NCBI GenBank assembly: GCA_019722365.1
Contig: JADFUC010001549.1
Coordinates: 1-64,000, forward strand
Direction: 5' to 3'
Length of the DNA stretch: 64,000 nt
Source of the DNA: Lithospermum erythrorhizon
Lineage: Eukaryota; Streptophyta; Magnoliopsida; Boraginales; Boraginaceae
Shown here in pieces: positions 45,451 to 63,259 of the stretch. The notes beneath the pieces were generated by a model, which had not been told where the DNA came from, made no database searches, and was given only the letters and a program-made list of their open reading frames with translations. The stretch's first letter is position 1. Each line of letters starts with the position of its first letter. Position numbers and translations under genes: made by a program.

Positions 45451-47694
45451 TTTTCCTTGGGCTTAAAGTTGTCCAAAACCACCTCAAAATAGGTCATCCG
45501 GAACACAACGTGGGAGTAGGGGTCGGAACCGATTCTGACACCTCTTGAAAACCCACGACTTCAAGGTCCAGGAGGAATTAGAGGACCCCGGCTTGTCGGG
45601 ATCGGCTCGATCCCGGCGTCCTCCCGACCTCACGTTGAACATCGACCACAAATTGAAACACAACAAATCTCAGCCAGAGGGCATGTTTCGGATCACCGTC
45701 TTCAGCACCAATTTCATGAGGCCCTCCCGAGGTTCATCGTCACACAGAACTCCCATTTGAGGCGGAGTCTGACTTGATTGCATTCCTTTCGATCGAGGCG
45801 TCACTGAATGACAGAAACGACAAATGCAGAGGCCAATTCACGCCATCGATGGACTTTTCCCTTATTCAGGACAATCACCGTGCTGCGTAACACTTTTATT
45901 GATCTTGTGACCTTCCGGCTTCGAGGCCTTGCCAAAATACTCCAGCTTGATTGAGTCGTCAATGAATTTAAATAACTTTTTGCGCTTTTACACATTCCGT
46001 CGATGACTACTTTTGATCTTATTCCTGTTGACCTCGATGTTTAATCGAGCATCACCCCAGCTTGATTGTAAATAATCGGGGAGGTTAGGACTACCTCTCA
46101 CATGACTTTGAACCCACTGGCTTTCACTTGAATGGTTAAACACGACCACGAGAACCGGTTGATCGCTTCCCACGAGTTTCCTTGAGCTTGAACTTCATCA
46201 CGAGGTAAGAAGTATTACATTCAACGATTGAGGTACGCTTTAGGCTTAGATAGGCTTCATTTCATCTCCTCGAAATCTTTAGGAGCCTGCCCAGCGTCGG
46301 AACAAAAATTTCACCGGCGACATTTCTATGTCTTCACTTAAAACTCTCATATCGAATCTACTTTATTTTTTTACGTACCCCGGATCATTCAAACTCTTTT
46401 TAGAAAACCGTGACCAGTGCTTGAGTACTTGAGCCACTTTGCTTTATTGCTCCTCAAGACAACGCGCTTTCAGTTTGATCTTTTTTGAGAAAGTAGTTAG
46501 ATGTCGTCATCACTGAGAAATTAAATGTATCTAATTTCGAGACACTTTTATCAAACTTTTCGAGGAAAAACCGAATTCAGCGACTTGATTGGCATCTCCC
46601 GTACCTCATCGATTGTTCACCGTAATGGATGAAACGATCACCATAGTACGAGAAACATAAATTCGGCGAACTACATGCGTCATGCGAAGTATGAAAGAAG
46701 CTCAGAATCTGGCAGGGAATTAGCCGGGAAGCATTCCGCAGTTAAAACAAAGCGTCCAAGAATAATGCTTCCGGCCGGCGAGCGTCACCGTTAGCTCTGC
46801 TTGATGCCTCTTCGTATGACCCGTCTTTTTATGACGACACACAAGATGAGTACTTACTTTCACTACGCTGATCTCCGGCTATTTCAAAACCTTTGTCTCG
46901 TTAACACCCTCTTCCTACATGTCACCCAGCCATAGCACTTAAACATGAAGCTTCATTTTCTGAGACGAGGATGCGCTCTGACCGCTATAGGATTCGGCAC
47001 TTGTTAGTACCTCTGAGTACTAACAGCCCACTCTTTTGGCTCGACTTTCGAGATACTTGTGAAATAGCCAACAAAATCAGGCACTTGCATCTAAATCATC
47101 AACATTAGCATCGTATGGGGTGTGCTTTACATGCCAGGTGAAGCAGGTTTACTATGAGAGTACTTGTATTTGTAGGGACTTTTTAAATGCGGATCGCTTA
47201 TAAAGCCCAACCAAACCGACCCGCTTTTATTGGTGGTCTCACACTTGTAGCGTTAGAAATACGTTCATGACTTAAGCGAGGTTTGATCGCGTCCTGTGTC
47301 CGATTCAAAATTAGTTTCATATACGTCCAAACCTTTACCGAGCACAGTGGCTGGTTTTGTTAGAAGCTTAACTTTTAAAATCGAGATAATCCTCAAATCT
47401 AGCGTCTTGCGATGTGGAAAATCGATTCAATTTCTACACATCGTAATGTCAGCAATTAAACCGACCCAATTTGATTAATGGCTCGCTGACGGCAGCTACG
47501 ATGAGACTCGTGCAGGTTATTTAGGATTTAAGACCACTGAAAATAAATACCGAGATTCAAGCGATCAATAAAAGCACGGCAATTGGGGTACGGAAATAAA
47601 CGGACACAGATTTATCACAGGGTTCCCGCGATGCGAGAAGTCGATCATTTAATATAATGGAGATGATTCTGACTACATGTTGAGTATTTTCTTG
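45451..47694. other. Mixed-composition DNA between two LTR-like fragments
   Basis: About 2.2 kb with a higher GC content than its surroundings and no frame longer than about 75 codons. It may be the core of a non-autonomous minus-strand element bounded by the two LTR-like fragments. No primer binding site or polypurine tract was recognised, so this is inference. Confidence 0.3.
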
Positions 47695-47960
47695 TCTTAG
47701 AAATCTCGGCCCTTAGCTTCTCGAGAACTAAGATAAATATACAAGTTTGTGAGAACAAGCCCATATTTGCTTGAGAACAAAAAATATTCTTCCAATAATA
47801 TTAAAGACCTAATATTGATACAGATGATTATTACCATTACATGTGTTGTGTGATAAATGAAACTCATGAAATAAATCACATATTTATAGGCTAAGCTCAA
47901 AACCTAATGAGACATATGCTAGCAGGCTTCGATATTATTTGCACAAATAAAATCTTAAGA
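47695..47960 (-). repeat. Second copia-like LTR fragment, minus orientation
   Basis: On the minus strand it reads cctataaatatgtgatttat, a tatcacacaacacatg block and ttaatattattggaagaata. These parallel 45240-45450 and the LTR at 52248. Confidence 0.4.
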
Positions 47961-48112
47961 GATATATCACAGTTAGCAGACTCGAATTGGGAAAGCAAAT
48001 TAAATGCCGAGGTGGAGTGTGATTAAAGCGGGTTCCTCACAGAATTTAGATCCTTACAAAGATTTAACTAGCAATGACTTGTCATTAAATTCATACTTTG
48101 TGGGCTCAACAC

Positions 48113-49385
48113 TTACGGCAGAAAAGGTGATTATACAAACTTCCCTTGGACATATATTCATAAACAATGAGAAGCTCTTTATCATTTTGACAGTATCCCA
48201 ACACTTTCACAAGGTTCGGATGAGAAAGTGCTCCATGAATATTTACTTCCGCCTGAATAAAAAGTTCAACAAACATACATTACTAGATTATTAATGACAT
48301 GAAATATATAAGTCATGGTAACTATTACTGAAGTTGATACTTGATCGGGAGGAGACTACAGAGTAATATATTCAAACATTTGCGTAGGTAGATCTGTTTC
48401 AATCAAATTGCCAATGTTATGGGAAAAAATTGATAATGGAGTCATTAAGTTTAAAACGGAGGGAGTACCTTCCATTCTTCAAGTCCTTGAATAATGTGAT
48501 CGCCATTCCATATCTTGATTGCAATTAATCCTGTTTTGGGAAGCCAACCCTTGTAGACTTTACCAAAACCTCCTTCTCCTATGTAGGAATCACTGCTAAA
48601 ATTCTTCGTTGCTTGTTTAAGTTGCGAAAATGAGAAAATTCTGAAGTTGGGTTCGGACAAAATCTCCCTAGCTCGAGGAATCGATATGATATCAGTGTCG
48701 GCCTGAGTTGGTACTGCAATATGAATTAAGGAAGTCATCATTATGGGTTTTGTTACAACTAATTAAAAGAAATACTTCTATAGAAACATCTATAGAAGTC
48801 GAAGAATAAAAGTGGCTAGGAACTCACAAGATACATCATGGTAGGTCGTTGGGTTTACTGGAGCTTCTTTTCTCTTCACAAAGCAACCCCTCAACCAACT
48901 CCATGCCCATTTTGCATAACTTATGCAAGTTTTCCAACCGGGACAAATTTTTCCTAAGAAAATAACATTTTTAGCCATATGGAAAGCTTTCCATCCAGTT
49001 GTTCTAATAATACTGGACTCGTTTTCTTTCTCATCGTCTTGCTGGAGGAATAACTGAAACTGCCTATTCGATTCAACATCATCTGCAGCAGGAATTTGTG
49101 AATAGTTGCTTCTCCAAGGCAAATTCAAGGTTTGCTACGATTTGTGACATATTAGCCCTTTTATTTTGCTTCTTATCCAAGCATTTGTTAGTGACTTTTA
49201 AAAATGCTTCCAAACTCTTCACTGAAATTTTCCCTCCTAGAGTAGGATCAATAATCTGATCAACTCTTCCATCTCTGATGCACTCTTGAGCCTATAAGGT
49301 TAGACTGTGCTGATTCTCGACAACCCTCATATCAACTGCAGGTCGTCCACACAAAACTACCAACAATACAACTCCGAAAGCATAA
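48113..49385 (-). pseudogene. Tandem receptor-like kinase pseudogene (CrRLK1L-like tail plus start of a second kinase)
   Basis: Read 5' to 3' on the minus strand. First comes the end of a kinase domain: VYAFGVVLLVVLCGRPAVDM (about 49380-49320), then a TAG where the family has Trp. It continues AQECIRDGRVDQIIDPTLGG and CLDKKQNKRANMSQIVANLE, as in CrRLK1L (FERONIA-type) kinases. Next is a linker frame (49128-48790) with no recognised domain. A second kinase starts at 48741: FSFSQLKQATKNF, the Gly-rich loop IGEGGFGKVYKGWL and the lysine motif IAIKIW. A later exon (48260-48113) gives [20 protein letters not shown] and [13 protein letters not shown]. The catalytic loop (HRD) and DFG segments are missing for both kinases. 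The nonsense codon and truncation mean it should not encode an active kinase. Confidence 0.75.
48451..48468. mobile_element. MITE terminus at an exon-intron border
   Basis: ttaaaacggagggagtac is a Stowaway-like end. Its GTAC bases (minus strand) directly follow the GAATGGAAG exon end, so the splice donor of the kinase pseudogene's second-kinase exon appears to lie in the MITE end. No second terminus was found nearby. Confidence 0.5.
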
Positions 49386-50095
49386 ACTACCAACAATCCA
49401 AAACACAGTTCACAAAATCCGAGAGCTCCCATGAGAGGCAAATTTTGGATTCACAACGCTCTAATATTCTCTTTATATCCAACATGTTTAACCCTCAATA
49501 CAGTAAGCCAAGTATGCCAGTAAAATACTGCTACAGCCTACAAACCAATAAAACAGAAAATAATCAAGAAGCACATACGCCAACAGAATAACGAAATCAA
49601 CTCTGTAATAGATAATATCCTCTGAAGTGTATATTTATCTCACTGCAGTGAGATCAAGTCCATGATTTTTGTTCAGATTAGCTTCTTTTCACGTTTTTCC
49701 CTTCGTTACATGGGTGATTTTTTCATGCTTCTAAACAATCATAACCAATTTTCTTAGTATCCTCCGCTTACAGATTTCATTTGTTCCTGTTTTCATCTCC
49801 AATTAGCATTCATTTAGTTATCTACACACATTAAATTTAAGAAACAAAGAAATCCAAATATATTGTCTTAGCAAAACCACAGTTATTGCATCAATGGAGG
49901 TAAATTTGCAGAACATCTTCTCACGAGCTTATAATTATTTAAGGGGAGGAAAGAAGAGAAAAGTTGATTTTGTCATACAAGCTGGTTGCATGTTATTTTT
50001 AGTTAATTTAACATTAATGACTCGGGTTGGTCCGGCCTATGGTCCGCCCCTCAAAACAGCTAAACCAAACACCCCATACATGTCAATATCTATTA
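49386..50095. other. Flank of the kinase pseudogene
   Basis: AT-rich. A 78-codon plus-strand frame (49894-50130) was seen but has no recognisable motif. No other feature. Confidence 0.35.
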
Positions 50096-50097
50096 TG

Positions 50098-50174
50098 ACT
50101 TATTTGAACAACTCGAGCTGGCACAATTAGTTTTATCTCAACTAACTGTGCCAGTTCGAGTTGTTCCAATATGA
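50098..50174. repeat. Long near-perfect hairpin
   Basis: Arms gaacaactcgagctggcaca plus attagtt (50106-50132) and its reverse complement (50140-50166) pair over 27 bp with two mismatches, around a 7-nt loop. Pairing extends weakly for another 8 bp. It may be a foldback element core or a small-RNA-type hairpin. Confidence 0.75.
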
Positions 50175-51020
50175 TTACATTTTATAATGTTCTAAAGATA
50201 TCAAGCTTTGTGAGTTTTTAGATTCAAATAAAGAAACTTTCATATCCAAATTTTTAGTTTTTAGATGAGTCACACAAAAATAAAAATATTTAGCATGTCA
50301 GGTGAGCAGAAAATGCAAGATGTACTTTTATAAAACTTTCAACAGAGAAAAATGGAATTGATCAGAATAAAATTTGCCACAAGGTGCTGAATTATTTTGT
50401 CAAAAGAGATTGAATTTATTAGAATAAAAATTGTTACAACTCACAAGGTGCTGAGGTCTGACTTGCCCTCAAACAAACTTTTCCACATTCATATTCATAA
50501 ATAACATATACTACCATCTTCACACTAACTTTTGTTTTAACACTTCTTTGACTGCATTGTAGGCTTGACACTGCAAGAGGTCAGTAGCTACAACTTGGTA
50601 CTTGGCTAAGTTTTCTATGGAGATCACACAATTTTTTGGTCAACTTTCAGGGGAAAAAGAAGATCAGGGAAGCGTCCTCTTTATATGTTCCGAGTTCCAA
50701 CCTTTTCGTTTGCTGGTGTCTCTCACAATTCATTAAAGAACTTTGTCAAAGCATAAAATAAATGATCTTGGTTGATCCTCTCACATTCATTTGCTCTGAA
50801 AATAGTAGTGTGTGCCTAAACTAATAGGAATATATACAACTGGAATACTTGTAATGATCCATAAGCTTTTTTGCTTAGCTTGTTCATAAGGTTGTGATGC
50901 TATCTTGAATATGATCTTCAATGTTCAACTTTCTAAAGGCACAACAATGGAATGGAATCGAACGAACTTTTCATTTACCAAACAAGCACAACAATGGAAT
51001 GGAATTAAGAGATGATTCTC
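50175..51020. other. Intergenic stretch
   Basis: A short direct repeat, cacaacaatggaatggaat, occurs at about 50940 and 50988. No gene was seen. Confidence 0.4.
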
Positions 51021-52247
<1,227 letters not shown>

Positions 52248-52500
52248 TGTTGGAATTGAAGACCTAATTTGAGTCTAACTAGGATATATTATTGTTTAAT
52301 TTGAGTTTAACTAGGTTATATCTCTTGCCTATAAATATAGGATGTTTTTATGAGTTTATTCATCACACAAATATTAGAATAGAGTATAATTATCCTAAAA
52401 ACATGTAAGTGTGACCTAATAAACAGCAAAAGTGTTACCTAATAACAAGCTTTCCAGATTTACGTTCGTCGTGAATCGGTTACACGGCTGCACATCACAT
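52248..52500 (+). repeat. 3' LTR of the copia remnant
   Basis: It starts TGTTGGAATTGAAGACC right after the polypurine tract and has a TATA-like cctataaatatagg at about 52329. The end is not defined, because no 5' LTR is present to compare. Confidence 0.6.
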
Positions 52501-52890
52501 CCAATTGGATGCAATATCACATAAACTGATAGACAGTCATATATATATATATGTCTTGCAAAAGATGCATCAAACTGAAATCAGGGTTGGCAAGAAATGA
52601 TATTCAAAACAAATTCTTCATTTAGATGACAAAGGATCGATCTTACTGTAATAAATAAATATTACATTACACACATTACACTCATGAAACAGACAAGGAT
52701 CACAGATCACAATGACCTTTACACATTCACACATTATAACAGATGTTCCTCCATTTTGTTTCAGCCAGACGAATATCTTCGAGAGAGAATGTAACCTCTA
52801 GGTAGGCTATTTACCTTTCTCCCTCTCTGATACTCTATCTGGGTAAAAACATAAACTGAAGAACGATACATAAACCATGAAACAGGTTTA
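52501..52890. other. 3' flank of the first OPR gene
   Basis: Contains an (at)n run at about 52540 and probable 3' untranslated sequence of the minus-strand OPR gene. Confidence 0.4.
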
Positions 52891-55305
<2,415 letters not shown>

Positions 55306-55412
55306 ATTTTCAAGAACTCAACAAACTCACAATCTTCTTAGTACAATTATATTCAACTTCAAACTTGTTTATATTCTTGTTTTAGATATTACAAAACACC
55401 CCAATTCATTAG

Positions 55413-55420
55413 TATTTATA
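55413..55420 (-). promoter_or_regulatory. TATA box of the first OPR gene
   Basis: TATAAATA on the minus strand, about 108 bp before the ATG. The second OPR gene has the same octamer at the same distance, which supports both. Confidence 0.7.
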
Positions 55421-55630
55421 GACAATTAAGTTTTGTAACAATGTCTGAATTTACAGTTTGAAGGTTGAAAGAAGCAGCCTAGAGGGGTCCACTAACAACC
55501 CAAAAGTCAGTCCACCATTTGTTATTTACAATAGTTTATTGTGCCACCTTCCACGAGATACATTTGAATATTGATGCTTTGTTGCCATTAGTATGAATAT
55601 TTGTTCTAGAAGCTCTGTGACATTCAGACC

Positions 55631-55855
55631 TCAATAGTTCACATTATTCACATCTTATTATAAAATTTATCTAGAAGATCGTGTAATCTTTTGGTGTCCC
55701 TCAAACTTTTCTTTACATAAAAAATTTGGATTCACAGACCTCAATAATTCACATTGTTCACATCTTATTATAAAATTTATCTAGAAGATCGTGTAATCCT
55801 TTGGTGTCCCTCTCTAACTTTTCTTTACATAAAAAATTTGGATTTTGACATTGCA
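55631..55855. repeat. Two-copy 108-bp tandem repeat upstream of the first OPR gene
   Basis: ctcaatagttcacattattc plus gaagatcgtgtaatcttttg ... cataaaaaatttgga is followed directly by a second, nearly identical copy. It lies about 210-435 bp upstream of the TATA box. Confidence 0.85.
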
Positions 55856-58525
55856 AAGTGAAGGGTGGAATTCGATGTCACGTCATTACGAATAATTATG
55901 GTGACTACTAAATTAACGATAATATATTCATCTATGTATAATTATTCTAATGTGTTATATGTATGTTAAGATTTGTATGATAACATCATAATTATTGGAT
56001 TTGTGATGTTCAGATGTGCGGAACTAAAAAAATTTCCTTAAAGGTCGAGTTCCATTATTTATTAATAAAATAAATTACTATTTTTATTTAAAAATTCTAA
56101 GTTTTTAGTGAGAAAAAAAAAATACTACGTAGTACAAATTTGTAATTTTTTGTCAAATTGTGGGTTAAATACACATTTTTAAAATAGGGGTTATTTTTCG
56201 TATTTATAAGATATGATGCAACCAACCCAAAACATAAAATAACTAAAAAAGGAGAAGATCTAGAGCTAGAATCGATAAATTGAACCGTTGGACGAATATG
56301 GAGAAGTCCTTAATCAGAAAATTAATAAATGTTTAAAATCGAGATTAACAAGGTTCACATGGAAGCCATCTGTCAATGTTTGATTTCTTCAATTATAATT
56401 GTATAAATAAATAAATAAATAATAATGCGGAATAATTTAATAGGCTAATGACCTAATGAATAGTCAGTACTTAGTACTCTCGTATTAATAATAATACTAG
56501 CGTCAACTCTAACAGTTTACTTTAGATCTTAGCAGGGAAATCGAGCCAATCAACTACTCTAAACTTGTTTATTACTCTAAAGTCCAAACTTTTATAATAA
56601 CATTTCTAACAAGTCGGGTTCGAATTGTCTAATGGGTAACTCGAACAGATAGACACTCTTCGATCCAACTAATTTTTCATGTGCTGAGCTAGAACCCGGT
56701 AGCCGACCCCCTATCAAATAAGACTTGGTTCCATCATTATGCAGGTAGACGATTCTTTCGGATCACTATCAAGCATATATAGGTTACCTAGTTTACATAC
56801 AACCCTAGCCACCATGGTCGGATTCAATTTTCTCTAAACATATAACAAAATTTTGTAATCTTAATTGATATACATAACTTTGATTTAAATTTAATTTACC
56901 ATTTCAATTGCAATATCATTTATTTCACATATATGTTTTTCTTAAATATTGTATAATATAATATACCTTAAACTATTTAGTTTGAAGATAAAAGTTTAAT
57001 CATTAAAACTTACTTTTCTAATTTGACTTCTTTGAGGTTAAGAAATTACAGATTATGAGTCTTTGTTCTAGAAGGATCAATGTATTGTATTTTTCTATTA
57101 TTCTAGTAGTTTTCTTTCTCATGAACTTTGACTAGTATTTACTCTTATTTGTTTTGTGCTTATAAGTGAAAAAACTTCTAGTCCACCTAATGTTTAATAA
57201 ATGCAGTGTTGTCGCATTTACATCTTGGTGGAACCATATGTTCCTAGCTTCCTATTTAGGGTGATGAGGATATGTACTTCATACAATTCATTTTAATTAA
57301 CTTTCTCACAAGATAAATCTTTAATTTTTAATTATTTTATTAAAAAAATTAATATTATGAAAAAAGACAATTCCAATTATACAAATTTTATATTTTTTTA
57401 AAATAAAGAATAATTACTAATTGATGGTTAAAATTCAATTTCAAAAACATTAAACGTTAATTAAAATAAATTGGAGTAACTATGGTTTTACTCATCATGA
57501 ATTCAAAGTGCACTATTAATCATCGCGATTTAAAATAAATGAATTGTGCTAATTATTGATGCACTTTGATATTTTGGTTTATATATTTTTAGAAATCACA
57601 ACACCTCACATACATTCATCACAGAGATAATAATGCCCCTGCATATACTCGCCTCAGAAGCGAGCGAGAGCGCGAAGAGCCAAGCACATTTCATGCAAGT
57701 AAGCCAAGTCACCCATGCAAGGATTCCCGCATTTGGTTGGGTTTACAAGCAGTCCGCTACTGGAAAGACATCCCGCTGATTTACCTCCCTCCTCCGTGAA
57801 ATCCCACTCAAGCAGGCATCTCTGATTTTAATCGCTAGTATTTACTTTTATTTCATACTGTTATCATAGAGATAATTTTAGAAACGGTCCTTGAATTTTG
57901 ACAAAAAATTGAGACTTAATCGCGAAGTTAATTAGCATTGATGCGATAATAAAATGAAGTTACAAACTAGTATATGTAAATCGATGACTATTATTCCATT
58001 AATGCAAACTTCAAAGACTGTTGTGCAACAAGTTGGCTAATTCGTATTTTGCCTCCTATATTATCGCAGTTTCTCTATAATACTACCCCCGAACTATTGC
58101 TTCTCGCGCCTGCCCCTAAGCTTTTATCGCTTCGTTGTTTGCCTCAAATTCCGCTTACGTAAAAACATATTTCTCGCACAAATGACTATTATATCCCAAC
58201 ACTAACCTAAAGTATATGGGACACATTTTACATAATTAAAATAGAACCCCGCACTTTTCTTCTTTTAACACACCCAACAAATTTGTAATAACTTTGGTCA
58301 CTAACATGTCGGTACTATAACACATCAAACTTCAACAACTAAATCTCAATTTTTTCTTTAACTCCATAGACTATTTATGCTATTAATAATATTAATAACT
58401 CATGTATGCGTGTCAAAGTGAATACACAACAAATTAAAAAATTCAATCGGCTCCGGTGTGTTTTTTAGTTCCGTTATATGACCCTACTCGTAATTATCTA
58501 CCTAAACCATGATTATATAAAGAAA
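55856..58525. other. Long AT-rich intergenic region
   Basis: No gene was found. A more GC-rich island at about 57630-57820 has no open frame of note. Everything else is AT-rich. Confidence 0.4.
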
Positions 58526-58526
58526 G

Positions 58527-58778
58527 TACTTCCTCCATTTTAAAGAGATTGTGATTTTCACGGTCTTCAAGACACGATTTAAAATGTAAATATCTCTAAT
58601 TATATAAAAGTGAAAATTATCAAAATTTGATATTTCAAAAATATATATTGAAACGAATCTAACAAGATCTCACATGTCTATATTATTTCTTATCAGCTTA
58701 TGAGAATTCATGGTCAAAGTTTATAAAGTTTGACCCAAAATAATGAAATGAGACAACTTTTTTGGGATGGAGGAAGTA
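58527..58778. mobile_element. Stowaway-like MITE
   Basis: tacttcctccattttaaaga and cttttttgggatggaggaagta are inverted ends, flanked by TA-type sites. It is about 252 bp and AT-rich. Confidence 0.75.
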
Positions 58779-61075
58779 ATTATTTTTTGTTTTGAAGAGA
58801 TCTCAACATATCCCTCGTTATAACTACTTTTTACTTTCTCTTTTGCCTTTTGAACCACTATTTTTGAAGTAACTCACGCTACAGAATAAGGTCATAAATG
58901 TCACAATAATCGTCTACTAATTTTTTACCAATTGAATCATGTTTCGGGAGTGAAATGTTCTTTAACTCAAGTTGAGTAGAACGTGGGTCTCCAAAACGCA
59001 ATCAAAATCCAACCTTAAATGCAAAACTAAATGTGATGAAATAATGATAACATTAATCTTGACGATATTTGTCAACAAAAGACTTCTTCCTCGGTTTCCT
59101 AACATAGATGATCATCGGCGGACTTGTCTTTGTTCATGGTATTTCAGTTGAACCACCAAAAACATAAATAGATCAATTGATAGATAAATTTTTATATATC
59201 TTTAAAGTCTTGGATTCACTCTTTATAACAACCATTCTCTATTCACAATTTGCTCACATTTTAAAGAAAAATTTATGGTAATATTTACTTGTTTTAAAAA
59301 AATTTCTTATCTCATAATATAAAATTTTTAGCAAATACTTTACTAAAAATATATAAATCACTAAAAAAATTAATCTATATTTCGAATCACCATTTCAAAC
59401 GGATTAGATCCGTCCATGTAGACTACTATGGCTTTATGTAATTGGTCAACACAAATAATAAAATTGGTATCCGAATTATATATTCCATGCAGATATGAGA
59501 TATCGTTTTGGACAAGAAAATATATTACTCCTACAAGTTGGTGAGCGTCGGAGGGATGATTAGCTGTTTGAATTTTTTAATTTTTTATTTATCATAATTT
59601 GTCGTTGGCATTATTGATTAAAATAAATAAAGAAATCGTTGGCATTGATTAAAGGTTATGAATATCAAATGATTGATTATATTGTCCAAATCACAAGTTG
59701 AAGAACATAAAGGTTGAACGTCGTCGTCTTGTTGAAGCGTCATCCAATGCGGATATTATTGGATTTTATTGATTACTGAGGTTTAGACAACAATAAAAAT
59801 AGAAAATATCTTATTGACCAAATAAGACCGTCTATCTTTTTCTCCGAAATCCTCGTGCCTTCTTGTTTTAACAATTATTTTTACAGTACGTGATGATGTG
59901 ATGCGATATCATGCGAATTATAAAGTTAGTCCATCATTTATCAACATCTATACTAATATAAACTGCGCACAATGAGAGATACGTATAAAAAGATGGGGAT
60001 ATCTCGCCACGACAACGTTTTTGCATTAAAGAAGAACCGAACTCGCCTTCCTTCACATTGTTACACATTGAAGTTTTCGATTTTTAATGATAAATTTTGA
60101 TTATATGTTTTTAATTTATTCAAACAATTATTAGTTGGAATTGGTATCATTAATTTTGAAAAATGTTTTCATGAAATAATCAATTGACAAAGTCCTCCAA
60201 TTTTAACTAAAAATCCTCGACCGACCAAGCAGACACGGACACATGATTTCAATATGAATATTCATTTTATTATTTAGAATATAAAAATTGAACATATATA
60301 TTCGTTTTTTAGAGAATAGAAATGAAACAAAAAGGAGAAAGAAAAAATTATTTGGGGCAAGTTTCGATGTTGGAAGTGAAGTTTTAGGAGATATGATTAA
60401 TTCGGTAAAATATGGAAACTTATTAGTTATAGGGAACAAAAGAAAAACATAAGCGAAGAGGACGAGAAAAGGGATCCAAATCAAAGAATATGGAAGGAAT
60501 TATTGATCATTATCTGAATGATTAACAAATGACGAAGCTCTGCTCTGTCAACAGGCTTCTATAGAGAGGCTTACAGCTCACATGACTAACCACTAAGAAG
60601 CCATATCCACAATTTTTTTTAATCTAATGTTTTTTAATCAAATCCTCAACTAATCTTGTTCGCAGTTTTAACTGTCGACTATTCTTATATTTAAGCAGTA
60701 TCCCTTAACTTAATCGCATGACATAAGTCGAATTATCGAAAATATAAAATTATGAATGAAATCATTCAATAAAAAATCATGCATGTTCAATTAATTCAAA
60801 TTTCCTTCTCGAAAATAAAAAATGTAAATCCAAATCAAGCAACCAAGTCATGCAAATTCGAGGACCTATAGAAAGAAAACAACTACACCATATTCCACAG
60901 TCAAACATGGACTACTCAACTAATTTTAAAACTATATAGATGACTCTATCATAATGGATTAGGTGCATCAAAGTCAAATCCTATAGGTAAATCAAGATCT
61001 TTAAACTATCATAATATCATTGAACATTAAACTATAACAAAATGTGATTCAGCCATTGAGGATGTATTAAACTCA
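58779..61075. other. AT-rich region between MITE and second OPR gene
   Basis: No coding region or RNA gene was recognised. The 93-codon minus-strand frame at 60203-60484 is Phe/Leu-rich and probably a by-product of AT-rich DNA. Confidence 0.4.
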
Positions 61076-61190
61076 AAGGGAAATTATTCATTGAAATGAG
61101 ACAAGTCATTGTTGACAAGAAAAGATTTACTGAAACAATAGTGCATCTGAAAGCAAAGGGAAATTATTCATTGAAATGAGAAAAGTTCAA
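61076..61190. repeat. 80-bp tandem partial repeat downstream of the second OPR gene
   Basis: aaagggaaattattcattga plus aatgaga occurs at 61076 and again at 61157. This is probably in the 3' flank of the minus-strand gene. Confidence 0.6.
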
Positions 61191-61332
61191 CATTACAACA
61201 ATAAATAAAGATTACATTACATAAATGAAATAGAATGCAATCACTGGTCACAATGACCTTTACACATTCACACACAAAAGCAAAGAAGAGAGAATAAAAT
61301 GATTATTGGAAGCAGATAGTTGATGTGTCAAA

Positions 61333-63144
<1,812 letters not shown>

Positions 63145-63251
63145 TTTCAAGAATTGAACAAGATGAATGTTTTTGTTAATAAGAGTGTTTCAAAATGTTG
63201 TCTACTTTGATGTTGTTTGTTTTGGATATTGAACTCTCTATACAACTTTGG

Positions 63252-63259
63252 TATTTATA
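63252..63259 (-). promoter_or_regulatory. TATA box of the second OPR gene
   Basis: TATAAATA on the minus strand, about 108 bp before the ATG, as in the first OPR gene. The two promoters share this core. Confidence 0.7.
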
